Shown here: piece after piece, positions 33,428 through 42,910 of the stretch
Layout: every line of letters begins with the position of its first letter
Position numbering within the stretch: the stretch's first letter is position 1
Assembly: GCF_013409005.1 (NCBI RefSeq)
Contig: NZ_JACBZO010000001.1
Span: forward strand, 558,001-622,000
From: Demequina lutea
GTDB taxonomy: Bacteria > Actinomycetota > Actinomycetes > Actinomycetales > Demequinaceae
Reading direction: 5' to 3'
DNA length: 64,000 nucleotides
The notes under the pieces: generated by a model
Seen by the model: the letters and a program-made list of their open reading frames with translations, nothing else
Databases searched by the model: none
What the model was told of the DNA's origin: nothing
Made by a program: the position numbers and the translations under genes

Positions 33428-35407
33428 ATGAAAAGACTTCGCTGGTCCTACATCCTCCTCGGCGCGCTCGTCCTTTCTCTCGTCATGTTTGTTTTCACGA
33501 CGCTGAGTCAGACGCCCGTCACGCACATCACCACATCGCAGGGCTTTGACGTGCTCGCGACCAAGACCGTCGATCAGGTCAAAGTGACCGATGGCGACCA
33601 AAGTGTCCGCATCAAGTTGGGCACCACCGTCCCCGCGACTCTTGTGGACTACAAGCTCACCGCCGGGGCGCTCGTCGAGTTCTACTACGTCGCGCCTCAG
33701 GGGCCGTCCGTGGCCGCGGCCGTTGCGGCGTCGGCGCCCACCGAGGGCTATGACTCCGTCGTGCCGCACGGGTCGCTGTGGCAATCGCTCTTGCTCAACA
33801 TGCTCCCGCTGGTCCTGGTGCTCGGGCTGTTGTGGTTCCTCATGTCGAACATGCAGGGCGGCGGCAACAAGATCATGCAGTTTGGCCGCTCAAAGGCCGC
33901 GCTGGCCTCGCCCGACACCCCCAAGGTCAAGTTCGAAGACGTCGCGGGTTGTGAGGAGGCGGTCGAGGAACTCAAGGAGATTCAGGAGTTCCTGGAGAAC
34001 CCGGCTAAGTTCCAGGCGGTCGGCGCCAAGATCCCCAAGGGCGTGCTTTTGTACGGCCCCCCCGGTACCGGAAAGACGCTCTTGGCGCGCGCCGTCGCTG
34101 GCGAAGCAGGCGTGCCGTTCTTCTCGATTTCCGGCTCGGAGTTTGTCGAAATGTTCGTCGGCGTGGGCGCCTCGCGCGTTCGCGACCTGTTCGACCAGGC
34201 AAAGAAGGCAAGTCCGGCGATCATCTTTGTCGACGAGATCGACGCGGTCGGCAGGCACCGTGGCGCCGGCATGGGTGGCGGCCACGACGAGCGCGAGCAG
34301 ACCCTCAACCAAATGCTGGTCGAGATGGACGGCTTCGACGCGACCACCAACGTCATCATGATCGCGGCCACCAACCGGCCCGACATCCTCGACCCCGCAT
34401 TGCTGCGCCCCGGTCGCTTTGACCGCCAGATCGGCGTCGACGCCCCCGACTTCAAGGGCCGGCAGAAGGTGCTCGAGGTGCACGGCAAGGGCAAGCCCCT
34501 GTCGCCGGACGCCAACCTCACGGCGATCGCCAAGCGCACGCCCGGCTTCACCGGTGCCGACCTCGCGAACGTGCTCAACGAGGCCGCGCTGCTCACGGCA
34601 CGACGGGGACTCACCATGATCGGCCCCCGCGAGCTCGACGAGGCGATCGACCGCGTCATTGCCGGCCCGCAGAAGCGCACACGTGTCATGAACGATCACG
34701 ACAAGTCGGTGACGGCCTATCACGAGGGCGGACACGCCGTCGTGGCCGCCGCGATGAACCACACCGACCCGGTCACCAAGGTGACGATCTTGCCGCGAGG
34801 CAGGGCACTCGGTTACACGATGGTCATGCCCACGGAGGACCGCTACTCCAAGACGCGCAACCAGCTTCTCGACAACCTCGCCTACGCGATGGGTGGCCGC
34901 GTGGCTGAGGAGATTGTGTTCGGGGACCCGTCGACGGGCGCGAGCAATGACATTTCCCAGGCCACCGAAATTGCCAAGCAGATGGTGACCGAGTACGGAA
35001 TGTCGCCCAAGGTCGGCTCGGTGCGTCTGGCGAGCGCCTCGGGCGAGGTGTTCATGGGTCGCGACATGGGTCACGGACGCGAGTACTCCGAGGATCTGGC
35101 CGCGACCGTCGACATCGAGGTGCGCGCGCTCATGGACAACGCGATGGCCGAGGCGACCGCCGCGCTCACCGCGAACCGCAAGGTTCTCAATGCGCTCGCC
35201 GAACAGTTGCTCGAAAGCGAAACCCTCAACGAATCCGAACTCGCCGTGCTCTTTACCAAGATCAAGAAGGCGCCCGAGCGCACGGGTTGGACGAGTGGGG
35301 ATTGGTCGACCAAGCCTTCTCGCCTCAGCAGGACCAAGGGACCCGCGCCCCGCAAGGTCGAGCCCAAGGACATTCTCGCAACGGAGTCCCCAGAGGACAC
35401 GGTGTGA
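33428..35407 (+). CDS. ftsH: ATP-dependent zinc metalloprotease FtsH
   Basis: A 659-residue membrane AAA protease degrading misfolded membrane and regulatory proteins. Transmembrane helices lie near residues 7-26 and 115-137. The AAA domain has GPPGTGKT (Walker A), [11 protein letters not shown] (Walker B) and [21 protein letters not shown] (second region of homology). The peptidase zinc site is [11 protein letters not shown] with the distal aspartate in the [18 protein letters not shown] region. The ATG at 33428 is chosen; GTG at 33419 is possible. It overlaps folE by GTGA. Confidence 0.95.
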   Translation: MKRLRWSYILLGALVLSLVMFVFTTLSQTPVTHITTSQGFDVLATKTVDQVKVTDGDQSVRIKLGTTVPATLVDYKLTAGALVEFYYVAPQGPSVAAAVAASAPTEGYDSVVPHGSLWQSLLLNMLPLVLVLGLLWFLMSNMQGGGNKIMQFGRSKAALASPDTPKVKFEDVAGCEEAVEELKEIQEFLENPAKFQAVGAKIPKGVLLYGPPGTGKTLLARAVAGEAGVPFFSISGSEFVEMFVGVGASRVRDLFDQAKKASPAIIFVDEIDAVGRHRGAGMGGGHDEREQTLNQMLVEMDGFDATTNVIMIAATNRPDILDPALLRPGRFDRQIGVDAPDFKGRQKVLEVHGKGKPLSPDANLTAIAKRTPGFTGADLANVLNEAALLTARRGLTMIGPRELDEAIDRVIAGPQKRTRVMNDHDKSVTAYHEGGHAVVAAAMNHTDPVTKVTILPRGRALGYTMVMPTEDRYSKTRNQLLDNLAYAMGGRVAEEIVFGDPSTGASNDISQATEIAKQMVTEYGMSPKVGSVRLASASGEVFMGRDMGHGREYSEDLAATVDIEVRALMDNAMAEATAALTANRKVLNALAEQLLESETLNESELAVLFTKIKKAPERTGWTSGDWSTKPSRLSRTKGPAPRKVEPKDILATESPEDTV

Positions 35408-35976
35408 ATCAGCCCATCGATGGCCAACGCATCGAGGCCGCCGTGCGCGAGATCCTGGCGGCCATCGGTGAGGACCCCGATCGCGACGGCCTGAAGGACA
35501 CTCCCGCGCGAGTGGCTCGTGCGTACGAAGAGATGTTCGCGGGCCTGGCTCAGAAGCCAGGGGATGTCCTCAGCGCGGTATTCGAGCTGGGTCACGAAGA
35601 GATGATCCTGGTCAAGGACATCGAGCTGTACTCGATGTGCGAACACCACCTGGTGCCCTTCCACGGCGTCGCCCACGTGGCGTACATCCCGGGCGTCGAC
35701 GGCCGCATCACGGGGCTGTCGAAGATCGCTCGCCTCGTGGATGTCTACGCCAAGAGGCCTCAGGTCCAGGAGCGCCTCACCACTCAGGTCGCCGACGCTC
35801 TTGTCGAGCACCTTGGTGCCCGCGGCGTCATCGTCGTGGTCGAGGCCGAGCACTTGTGCATGTCGATGCGGGGAGTCCGCAAGCCAGGCTCGCGCACGGT
35901 GACGAGCGCGGTCCGCGGGCTCATGCGCGACGGCGCCACCCGCGCCGAGGCCATGAGCCTCATCGTCGGGAAGTAG
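35404..35976 (+). CDS. folE: GTP cyclohydrolase I
   Basis: A 190-residue enzyme, first step of folate synthesis (GTP to dihydroneopterin triphosphate). Zinc ligands are in [13 protein letters not shown] and [24 protein letters not shown] and RPQVQERLT are typical. GTG at 35404 overlaps the ftsH stop. It heads the folE-folP-folB/K run. Confidence 0.95.
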   Translation: MNQPIDGQRIEAAVREILAAIGEDPDRDGLKDTPARVARAYEEMFAGLAQKPGDVLSAVFELGHEEMILVKDIELYSMCEHHLVPFHGVAHVAYIPGVDGRITGLSKIARLVDVYAKRPQVQERLTTQVADALVEHLGARGVIVVVEAEHLCMSMRGVRKPGSRTVTSAVRGLMRDGATRAEAMSLIVGK

Positions 35977-35979
35977 CCG

Positions 35980-36954
35980 ATGCCGGCGCCCGCGGCCGAT
36001 CAAGACCACACGGCCGGGCCCGCCTTACCCGTGGCTCCCCGCACGATGGTGATGGGGATTCTCAATGTCACGCCAGACAGCTTCAGCGACGGCGGCCTCT
36101 ACGCGACCACCGACGCGGCGATCGCCCGCGGACTGGCCCTGGCCGCCGACGGCGCCGACATCGTCGATGTGGGGGGCGAGTCGACGCGTCCGGGGGCGCG
36201 GCGCGTGGACCCTGCCGAGGAGCTCGCGCGCGTGATCCCTGTGATCGAGGCGCTCGCCGCCGCCGGTGTGCCCGTGAGCGTCGACACGATGAGGGCGGCT
36301 ACGGCGCGCGCCGCGGTCGCCGCGGGAGCGTGCCTCATCAATGACGTCTCGGGGGGCCTCGCCGACCCCGACATGGTCGCGACAGTCGCCTCGCTCGACG
36401 TCGACTACGTCGCGATGCACTGGCGAGCGCACTCGACCGACATGGACCGTCGCGACCACTACGCCGACGTCGTTGCCGAGGTGAGGTCCGAACTCGCCGC
36501 CAGGGTGGCCGCGCTTGTCGCGGCGGGGGTCGACGAGCGCCGCATCATTCTCGATCCAGGGCTTGGCTTCTCCAAGGTGGCCGATAGCAACTGGCCGCTG
36601 TTGGCGCGCATGGCCGACTGGAGCGGCGGCGCGCGAGTGCTCGTGGGTGCGTCGCGCAAACGATTCCTTGGCGCTGTGATTGACAGAGCAGCGATTGACA
36701 GAGCAGCGATTGACAGGGCAGCGATTGACAGAGCTGTGATCGCCGATCGCTCGCCGTCGGCGGCGGGCCCGGCAGCGGCGGGCCCTGAGGGCCGCGCGGC
36801 ACGGCCATCCGCCAGGGAGCACGCGACCACCGCGGTCACGACCCTGGCGGCCGAGGCGGGCGCGTGGGCCGTGAGAGTTCACGACGTGAGCGCGGCGTGT
36901 GACGCGATCGCGGTCGTGTCTGCTTGGCAAGAAGCGACAAAGGCGACACGATGA
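35980..36954 (+). CDS. folP: Dihydropteroate synthase
   Basis: A 324-residue enzyme joining p-aminobenzoate to the pterin pyrophosphate; target of sulfonamides. Motifs are MGILNVTPDSFSDGG, DVGGESTRPGA, INDVSGG, ILDPGLGFSK and GASRKRFLG. It is longer than the usual 270-290 residues because a four-fold AIDRA repeat and an alanine/proline-rich stretch follow GASRKRFLG, where a flexible loop lies in known structures. ATG 35980 is three bases after the folE stop. Confidence 0.95.
   Translation: MPAPAADQDHTAGPALPVAPRTMVMGILNVTPDSFSDGGLYATTDAAIARGLALAADGADIVDVGGESTRPGARRVDPAEELARVIPVIEALAAAGVPVSVDTMRAATARAAVAAGACLINDVSGGLADPDMVATVASLDVDYVAMHWRAHSTDMDRRDHYADVVAEVRSELAARVAALVAAGVDERRIILDPGLGFSKVADSNWPLLARMADWSGGARVLVGASRKRFLGAVIDRAAIDRAAIDRAAIDRAVIADRSPSAAGPAAAGPEGRAARPSAREHATTAVTTLAAEAGAWAVRVHDVSAACDAIAVVSAWQEATKATR
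36675..36734 (+). repeat. 15-bp tandem repeat inside folP
   Basis: Four near-perfect copies of a 15-base unit (GCGATTGACAGAGCA with small variants) encode IDRAA/AIDRA repeats. The unit length is a multiple of three, so copy-number change keeps the frame. Confidence 0.85.
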
Positions 36955-36958
36955 ACTC

Positions 36959-37978
36959 ATGACCTGGACGTCGGGCCCCTATATGCGGGCAGGAATCGAA
37001 CTTGACCGGATCTCCGTCGAGGGGATCCGGGTAACCGCGCACCACGGAGTGCTCGACACGGAGCGCTCGACGGGGCAGGTGTTCTTCGCCGACGTGGTCG
37101 CACACGTGTCGACCCGCGCCGCCGCCGCCAAGGATGATCTTTCCAAGGCCGTCGACTACTCGGAGATTGCCGACAGGGCTGCGGCCGTGCTTGGGGGCGA
37201 TCCCTCCTACCTCATCGAGACCGTCGCAGAGCACGTCGCGTTGGCCGTGCTCGACATGGACGGCGTCTATTGCGTCGAAGTCCGCGTGCACAAGCCGCAG
37301 GCCCCCCTCCACGTGGAGTTCAAGGACGTCACCGTCGCGATCAGACGCGATGTTCGCACGGGGGGGCTGTGGGCCGACAAGCGCATCGGTTCCTCCGCAG
37401 GCATGCCCGATGACCCGCTCGACCTGTTCGCCCAGGCGCCGGTTCGTGACCAGTTCGACCAGCGACCCGTGAGGGCCGTGCCTGCCCTTCTCGCGTTGGG
37501 CGGCAACATCGGCGATGTCGAGCCGACACTGCGGGCGGCCGTCGATGACCTCAGCAGGATCACGGGAATCGACGTCATCGCCACGTCGCCCTTGTACGCG
37601 TCGACGCCCGTTGGCGGCCCGCCGCAACCCAACTACCTCAATGCGGTGGTGCGTATCCGGACCATCCTGTCTCCGCGCGAGGTGCTCGGGGCGTGCCAAG
37701 GCATCGAGATGGTGCACGGCCGCGAACGCCAGGAGGCCAACGGTCCGCGCACGCTAGACATCGACATCATCGACTTCGATGGCGCCGAGGCGACGGCGAG
37801 CGACCTCACCCTTCCCCACCCGCGCGCGCACGAGCGGGCGTTTGTTCTCGTGCCGTGGTACCACCTTGAGCCGGACGCCACGCTGCCAGGCGCGGGCCCG
37901 ATTGCCCCGCTGGCATCCGCAGTGCACACGACGGTTTCCGTGGTCGCGAACCCATGGCCGTCGCCCTCCAGATCGTGA
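36959..37978 (+). CDS. folBK: Bifunctional dihydroneopterin aldolase / HPPK (FolB-FolK fusion)
   Basis: About 339 residues. The N-terminal 120 are FolB (GIRVTAHHGVLDTERSTGQ, DYSEIAD, SYLIETVAEHVA, VEVRVHKP). A linker of about 40 residues leads to FolK from about 175 (ALLALGGNIGDVEPTLR, SPLYASTPVGGPPQPNYLNAVV, NGPRTLDIDIIDFDG, PHPRAHERAFVL). The two act in consecutive folate steps. ATG 36959 follows the folP stop; an ATG at 36983 is an alternative. Confidence 0.9.
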   Translation: MTWTSGPYMRAGIELDRISVEGIRVTAHHGVLDTERSTGQVFFADVVAHVSTRAAAAKDDLSKAVDYSEIADRAAAVLGGDPSYLIETVAEHVALAVLDMDGVYCVEVRVHKPQAPLHVEFKDVTVAIRRDVRTGGLWADKRIGSSAGMPDDPLDLFAQAPVRDQFDQRPVRAVPALLALGGNIGDVEPTLRAAVDDLSRITGIDVIATSPLYASTPVGGPPQPNYLNAVVRIRTILSPREVLGACQGIEMVHGRERQEANGPRTLDIDIIDFDGAEATASDLTLPHPRAHERAFVLVPWYHLEPDATLPGAGPIAPLASAVHTTVSVVANPWPSPSRS

Positions 37979-38005
37979 CGGCCACCTCGTGAGTGGGAGC
38001 GGGCG

Positions 38006-38491
38006 GTGAGGCCGCTCAAGTGGCGCGTGCTCGCCTGGGCGCTAGTGGCGGCAGGCGCCGTGGGCGCCGGTGGCTCGTTCCTCGCGCTGCGCGGGGGCGC
38101 GGCGCCCGTCAAGCTCCCGTGGTCGACGCTCGTCATTGGGATCGCCTTGGGTGCGGTCGCGCTGTTCATGGCGTGGCCCATTCGCCAACTGAAGCGCGGA
38201 AAGCGCCGTCGGATCGACTCAACCAGGGCCGTGAGGACGGCAATGCTTGCTCAAGCATCGGCCTACGCCGGGGCCCTGCTCGGCGGGTTGTATGGCGGCT
38301 TTGGCCTCGTGTTGCTGCGCGACTGGTCGCACGAGCCGCGTAGGGAAGCCGCGATCGCGGCAGGGGTGGCCGCCTTGGGAGGACTCATCATGCTTGCCGC
38401 GGGGGTTATCGCGGAGTGGTGGTGCCGCATCACCGACCCCGGAGACGATGAGTCGGCCCACGAAGTCCGCGCGCCTGGGGTGGCACACTAG
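38006..38491 (+). CDS. DUF3180 membrane protein
   Basis: A 161-residue protein with four hydrophobic helices (near 8-28, 42-62, 86-106 and 115-140). DUF3180 proteins are actinobacterial and almost always follow folK, as here. The start is GTG 38006 after GGAGCGGGCG. Function is unknown. Confidence 0.8.
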   Translation: MRPLKWRVLAWALVAAGAVGAGGSFLALRGGAAPVKLPWSTLVIGIALGAVALFMAWPIRQLKRGKRRRIDSTRAVRTAMLAQASAYAGALLGGLYGGFGLVLLRDWSHEPRREAAIAAGVAALGGLIMLAAGVIAEWWCRITDPGDDESAHEVRAPGVAH

Positions 38492-38495
38492 CCGT

Positions 38496-38975
38496 ATGAC
38501 CTGGTTCGCCCCCGAGGCCGTGGCGTGGACCGCCGCATCACGCCGACTCATTCCCACCCGCCTCATTTCGCTTGGGGTGGTGCTCGTTCCCGCGCTTGCC
38601 GCCGCGGTCGTGGGGGCGCTGCTCCTGACGCCGTTCTTGTGGTGGGTCGTGGGGGGCGTCGCGCTACTTGCCGCATGGTCCGCCTGGATCACGGTGCGCA
38701 TCGTCCTCGCCCATGGTTGGGCGGAGCGCGACGACGACCTCTTGGTGAAGCGCGGGCGGATGTGGCGATCGGTCACGGTGGTTCCCTACGGCCGCATGCA
38801 GTACGTGGAAGTCACGGCAGGGCCGCTTGCGCGCGCCTTCGGTATCGCCACTGTGCAACTGCACACCGCGTCTCCAGGCACCGACGCCTCGCTCGCGGGC
38901 GTGCCCGCCGACGATGCCGCGCGGCTGCGGGACAGGCTCACGTCGCGCGGCGAGGCGCGCCTGGCAGGCCTATGA
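38496..38975 (+). CDS. Bacterial PH-domain (YdbS-like) membrane protein
   Basis: A 159-residue protein with two N-terminal transmembrane helices (about 20-65) and a bacterial PH_2 domain (LVKRGRMWRSVTVVPYGRMQ then AFGIATVQLHTAS). It overlaps the next gene (ATGA), a second PH protein. Such YdbS/YdbT pairs are conserved and of unknown role, possibly membrane stress. Confidence 0.8.
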   Translation: MTWFAPEAVAWTAASRRLIPTRLISLGVVLVPALAAAVVGALLLTPFLWWVVGGVALLAAWSAWITVRIVLAHGWAERDDDLLVKRGRMWRSVTVVPYGRMQYVEVTAGPLARAFGIATVQLHTASPGTDASLAGVPADDAARLRDRLTSRGEARLAGL

Positions 38976-40537
38976 GCCTCGCAAGCGAACGCGTCTACTC
39001 GGCTCCGCGCGAGTGGGTGCACGTGCACCCCGTGTCTCCGCTCTTGGGCGGATGGGCGGCCTTCGCGGCAGTGGTGGGCCTGTGGTTCTACAACGGTCCC
39101 GCCAAGCCCGCCCCCGGGCAGCCGCGCGAACTGCACGTATCCATCTTCCTGCTCGCGGGCGCGGCCGTGGTGGCCGCGATCTTCGCGATTGCGTTCGGGT
39201 ACCTCACGTGGTGGTTTCACACCTTCCGGATCACCGACGAGGCGGTGGAGCAGCGCAAGGGCTGGCTCTTCCGCCAGCAGCGACAAGCGAGGCTCGACCG
39301 GCTCCAGGCCGTCGATGTGGTGCAGCCGTTGCTCGGACGGATCTTCGGCTTCGCGAAGATCACGATCGAGGTAGCGGGCGGTAGCAAGTCGGGGATCCAG
39401 CTTCATTTCTTGCGCCTGGCCGATGCCGAGGCGCTGCGGAATGAAATCCTGGCGCTCGCGGCGGGATTCAGGGCCGACGTCGCTTCGGCTCGCGGCTCGG
39501 TTCCCGAGCACGGTGCCAGGGAATTTAGCCTGCGGACCGAGGCTGAATCGTTCAGGCTCGCTCCCGCTCCCGGCTCGGCGCGGACGTCGATCGCCGCGGC
39601 GGTGGAGCGGCCGCTCGTCGCGGTTCCGGTGTCGCGGCTCGTGGCGTCGATCCTCCTGTCCTGGGGAACCATCGTCGGCGCGATCGCGATGCTCGTCGCG
39701 GTGGCGGTCTCAATCGTCGTTGGGCTGCTGGTGCCGGACGTGAACATCGTCGGTGCGATCTTTGGCGGCGGCTTCATCGGCGTGCTGACGGGTGTCGCTG
39801 GCATGGCCTCGTCGGCTCTCAAGACCCTCAATCGCGGACTCAACTTTCGCCTCGGCATCTCGAGGGACGGGGTGCGCATCGCCCATGGCCTCCTGGAAAC
39901 GACAAGGCAAACCGTGCCGCCGGGACGCGTGCAGGCCGTGAGTTTTTCGCAGTCCGTGTTGTGGCGCCGCAGGGACTGGTGGCAGGTGGTCATCAACGTG
40001 GCGGGCTATCAGGACAACCAGGACGCCGTGTCCACGCTGATTCCAGTGGGAACCACTCCGGAGGCGCTCCTGGCCCTGTGGGCGGTCATGCCGGACCTCG
40101 GCGACCCCGACGCCCCTGGAACCATTGCGCGAGCGCTGGTGGGCCAAGGGGGCGACGGCGGGTTTGTTCCCTCCCCACCATCGGCGCGCTGGGTCGATCC
40201 GTGGCAATGGCACAGGCGCGGGGTGCGCGCGACGGACACCGCGCTCCTCATTCGAAGTGGCCGCTGGGTGCGCAGGCTCACGGTGCTGCCCCACGAGCGC
40301 ACCCAATCGCTCTCGCTGAGGCAGGGCCCTCTGCAGCGCGCGCTCGGCTTGGCGACGGTCGAGGTGCACTCGACCAAGGGGGTGGTCAAGCCGGTCGCAC
40401 ACCACCTCGCGGTGGCGGACGCGATCGAGTTGGTGAATGCGCAGGCCGCAAGGGCGCGCCAGCGGCGCTCGCTGCAGACTCCGGAGCAATGGATGGTCAA
40501 GGTTGGCATCTCGGAGGTCGCCGATGAGCGCCAGTAG
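38972..40537 (+). CDS. Bacterial PH-domain (YdbT-like) membrane protein
   Basis: A 521-residue protein with paired transmembrane segments at about 22-42/52-75 and 215-240/248-272 and three PH_2 modules (VEQRKGWLFRQQRQARLDRL near 90; RIAHGLLETTRQTVPPGRVQ near 300; LIRSGRWVRRLTVLPHERTQ near 425). It partners the shorter PH protein upstream and overlaps the next gene by 14 bases. Confidence 0.8.
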   Translation: MSLASERVYSAPREWVHVHPVSPLLGGWAAFAAVVGLWFYNGPAKPAPGQPRELHVSIFLLAGAAVVAAIFAIAFGYLTWWFHTFRITDEAVEQRKGWLFRQQRQARLDRLQAVDVVQPLLGRIFGFAKITIEVAGGSKSGIQLHFLRLADAEALRNEILALAAGFRADVASARGSVPEHGAREFSLRTEAESFRLAPAPGSARTSIAAAVERPLVAVPVSRLVASILLSWGTIVGAIAMLVAVAVSIVVGLLVPDVNIVGAIFGGGFIGVLTGVAGMASSALKTLNRGLNFRLGISRDGVRIAHGLLETTRQTVPPGRVQAVSFSQSVLWRRRDWWQVVINVAGYQDNQDAVSTLIPVGTTPEALLALWAVMPDLGDPDAPGTIARALVGQGGDGGFVPSPPSARWVDPWQWHRRGVRATDTALLIRSGRWVRRLTVLPHERTQSLSLRQGPLQRALGLATVEVHSTKGVVKPVAHHLAVADAIELVNAQAARARQRRSLQTPEQWMVKVGISEVADERQ

Positions 40538-41417
40538 TCCGCGTCCTGGCCGCCTCGCGATTGGCATCGTGGGTGCGGGCCGAGTGGGGGCCGTCGTGGG
40601 GGCGGCGCTGCTGCGCGCCGGTCACCGGATCGTCGGCGCTTCCGGGGTTTCCGAGGAGACCCTCAGCCGGATCGATGCGCTGCTGGAGGGAGTTCCTCGC
40701 CTCGATGTCGAGGAGGTGGTGGGAGCCGCGGAGCTGGTGTTCCTCACAGTTCCCGACGACGCGATTGCGGAAGTGGCGGCCGGCCTTGCGGCGCTCGACG
40801 TGTGGCGGCCCGGCCAGATCGTGATCCACTGCTCTGGCAGGCACGGGCTGGCGGCCCTCGAGGCCGCGGCCGCCAAGGGCGCGATCCCGATGGCGATTCA
40901 TCCGGCCATGACGTTCACCGGCACGTCGCTCGACCTCGACAGGATGATCGGCGCAACCTTTGCCGTCACCGCGCCAGGGGCGTTCCTGCCCATTGCCCAA
41001 GCGCTCGTCGTCGAGATGGGAGGGGAGCCTCTTGCGCTCGAGGACGCGGCGAGGCCGCTGTATCACGCGGCGCTCGTCCACGGCGGGAATCACGTGGTGA
41101 CCCTGGTGACCCAGGCCGCGGCGCTGCTCGCGGCCGCGGGTGTGGAGGAGCCGGGGCGAGTATTGTTGCCGCTCGTGCACGCCTCCGTCGACGGAGCCTT
41201 GGCGGATGCCGCGGGAGCGGTGGCAACGCTCACCGGCCCCGTCGTGAGGGGCGACGCGGGGACGGTTGCCGCACACGTGGCGGCCCTCGAGCATCGGCCC
41301 GAGGCGCTTCATGCGTACCGGGCCATGGCCCTGGCCACGGCGGACCTCGCGTTGTCGGGGGGTCGCATTGGACCCGTGCAATACGCCGACCTCATCATTG
41401 CCCTAGGAAAGGACTGA
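40524..41417 (+). CDS. Rossmann-like plus DUF2520 protein
   Basis: A 297-residue protein with an N-terminal NAD(P)-binding motif IGIVGAGRVGAVVGAAL, LTVPDDAI and HCSGRHGLAAL, then a C-terminal helical DUF2520 domain (ALVHGGNHVVTLVTQAA). The overall layout recalls ketopantoate/6-phosphogluconate dehydrogenase-type proteins. It directly precedes panC (two-base gap), so it may serve pantothenate synthesis, perhaps in the ketopantoate reductase step; this is inference from position. Confidence 0.75.
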   Translation: MSASSPRPGRLAIGIVGAGRVGAVVGAALLRAGHRIVGASGVSEETLSRIDALLEGVPRLDVEEVVGAAELVFLTVPDDAIAEVAAGLAALDVWRPGQIVIHCSGRHGLAALEAAAAKGAIPMAIHPAMTFTGTSLDLDRMIGATFAVTAPGAFLPIAQALVVEMGGEPLALEDAARPLYHAALVHGGNHVVTLVTQAAALLAAAGVEEPGRVLLPLVHASVDGALADAAGAVATLTGPVVRGDAGTVAAHVAALEHRPEALHAYRAMALATADLALSGGRIGPVQYADLIIALGKD

Positions 41418-41419
41418 GC

Positions 41420-42418
41420 ATGCACGTGGCACACACCGCCGCAGAGCTCGCAGAGCTTGCGGCGCTTGCGGGAAAGAAGCACAAGACCCGTGCGGTCGTC
41501 ATGACGATGGGGGCGCTTCACGAGGGCCACCTCGCGCTGGTCCGGGCCGCGAGACAGGCGGCCGACGAGGTGGTCGTCACCATCTTCGTCAACCCCTTGC
41601 AGTTCAACGACCCCGCCGACCTGGAGCGCTACCCGCGCACCCTCGATGCGGACTGTGCGCTGCTAGAGCCGCTGGGTGTCGACATCGTGTTCGCCCCGTC
41701 CGTCGACGAGATGTACCCGAGCGGCGAACCCCTGGTGCGCGTCAACGCGGGTGGGTTCAACGAGGTGTTTGAGGGCGTGTTCCGCCCCGGCCACTTTGAC
41801 GGGGTGCTGACGGTCGTGCTCAAGCTGCTGAACCTCACGCGGCCGGACATGGCCCTGTTTGGCCAGAAGGACGCGCAACAGGTCATCGCCATCAAGGCCA
41901 TGTGCAGGGACCTCTCCGTTCCCGTGGAGATCATCGCGAATCCCACGGTGCGTGACGCCGATGGACTGGCGCTCTCGAGCAGAAACGTCTTCCTTTCGGC
42001 CGACGAGCGAACCGATGCCCTGGCCCTGTCGCGCGCGCTCGGCGAGGCCGAGCAGGTGCTGGACGAGGGCGGGCCGATCACCCTGGCACTCGCGGTGGGG
42101 CGTGCGGTGCTCGCCGAGGTACCAGGAGTTGACGTCGAATACTTCGCCGCTCTTGATCCCGATACGGCGCAGTCGGTCCCTGATGGGTATCGGGGCGACG
42201 TGACCGTCGCGGTCGCCGCGCGCGTTGGCGCGACCAGGCTCATCGACAACGTGGCGGCGCGTGTGGGACCGCGCGAGGTCGCACGCGCGACTGCACCCGC
42301 GACCGCGACTGCACCCGCGACGGCGACCGCGACCGCACCCGCGACGGCGACCGCACCCGCGACGGCGACCGCACCCGCGACGGCGACCGCACCCAAGAAG
42401 AAGCGAGGCGGCGCGTGA
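41420..42418 (+). CDS. panC: Pantoate-beta-alanine ligase with a repeat tail
   Basis: A 332-residue ligase condensing pantoate and beta-alanine with ATP. Motifs are [10 protein letters not shown] (nucleotide site), [28 protein letters not shown] and [10 protein letters not shown] (KMSKS-like). The family normally ends near LIDN; here about 50 extra residues follow, an Ala-Thr-Pro repeat ending KKKRGGA. ATG 41420 follows GGAAAGGACTGAGC. It overlaps panD by GTGA. Confidence 0.9.
   Translation: MHVAHTAAELAELAALAGKKHKTRAVVMTMGALHEGHLALVRAARQAADEVVVTIFVNPLQFNDPADLERYPRTLDADCALLEPLGVDIVFAPSVDEMYPSGEPLVRVNAGGFNEVFEGVFRPGHFDGVLTVVLKLLNLTRPDMALFGQKDAQQVIAIKAMCRDLSVPVEIIANPTVRDADGLALSSRNVFLSADERTDALALSRALGEAEQVLDEGGPITLALAVGRAVLAEVPGVDVEYFAALDPDTAQSVPDGYRGDVTVAVAARVGATRLIDNVAARVGPREVARATAPATATAPATATATAPATATAPATATAPATATAPKKKRGGA
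42290..42395 (+). repeat. Tandem repeat coding for the PanC tail
   Basis: An imperfect run of the 18-base unit GCACCCGCGACGGCGACC (with GCGACC/GCGACT variants), four to five copies, encoding TAPATA-type repeats. All lengths are multiples of six, so the frame is kept. Confidence 0.8.
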
Positions 42419-42906
42419 CCTACGAGACTCCGCCCCACAAGACCCTGCAGCGCCCCATGATGATCTCCAAGATCCATCGGGCGACGGTGACCCAGGCGGA
42501 CCTGCACTACGTCGGCTCGATCACGATCGACCAGACCCTCATGGAGGCGGCCGATCTCATTCCAGGGCAACAGGTGGACGTCGTCGATGTCACCAACGGC
42601 TCGCGCCTGACCACCTATGCGATCCCTGGCGAGGCGGATACCGGAGTGATCTGCATCAACGGTGCGGCCGCCCATTTGGTGCATGAGGGCGACCTGGTCA
42701 TCATCATCGGTTACGGGCTCATTGGCGACGAGGAGGCCCGACGGTACGAGCCGCACGTGGTGTTCGTCGACGGCGCCAACCGCATCGTCGATGTCGGTGA
42801 CGAGCCCGGTCAGGTGCCCGCCGACTCGGGTCTTGAGCGCTCCGGGTTGGCCATTCACGACTTCCGCTCGGGCGGATGGCGGGCCTACAAGTCGGGCCTA
42901 GGCTGA
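42415..42906 (+). CDS. panD: Aspartate 1-decarboxylase
   Basis: A 163-residue pyruvoyl enzyme making beta-alanine for PanC. Self-cleavage should occur at Gly34-Ser35 in [35 protein letters not shown] and [10 protein letters not shown] are typical. If the GTG at 42415 is used the protein has a 14-residue N-terminal extension; the ATG at 42457 (MMISKIHR) matches the usual start but the GTGA overlap with panC favours coupling. Confidence 0.9.
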   Translation: MTYETPPHKTLQRPMMISKIHRATVTQADLHYVGSITIDQTLMEAADLIPGQQVDVVDVTNGSRLTTYAIPGEADTGVICINGAAAHLVHEGDLVIIIGYGLIGDEEARRYEPHVVFVDGANRIVDVGDEPGQVPADSGLERSGLAIHDFRSGGWRAYKSGLG

Positions 42907-42910
42907 GGTC

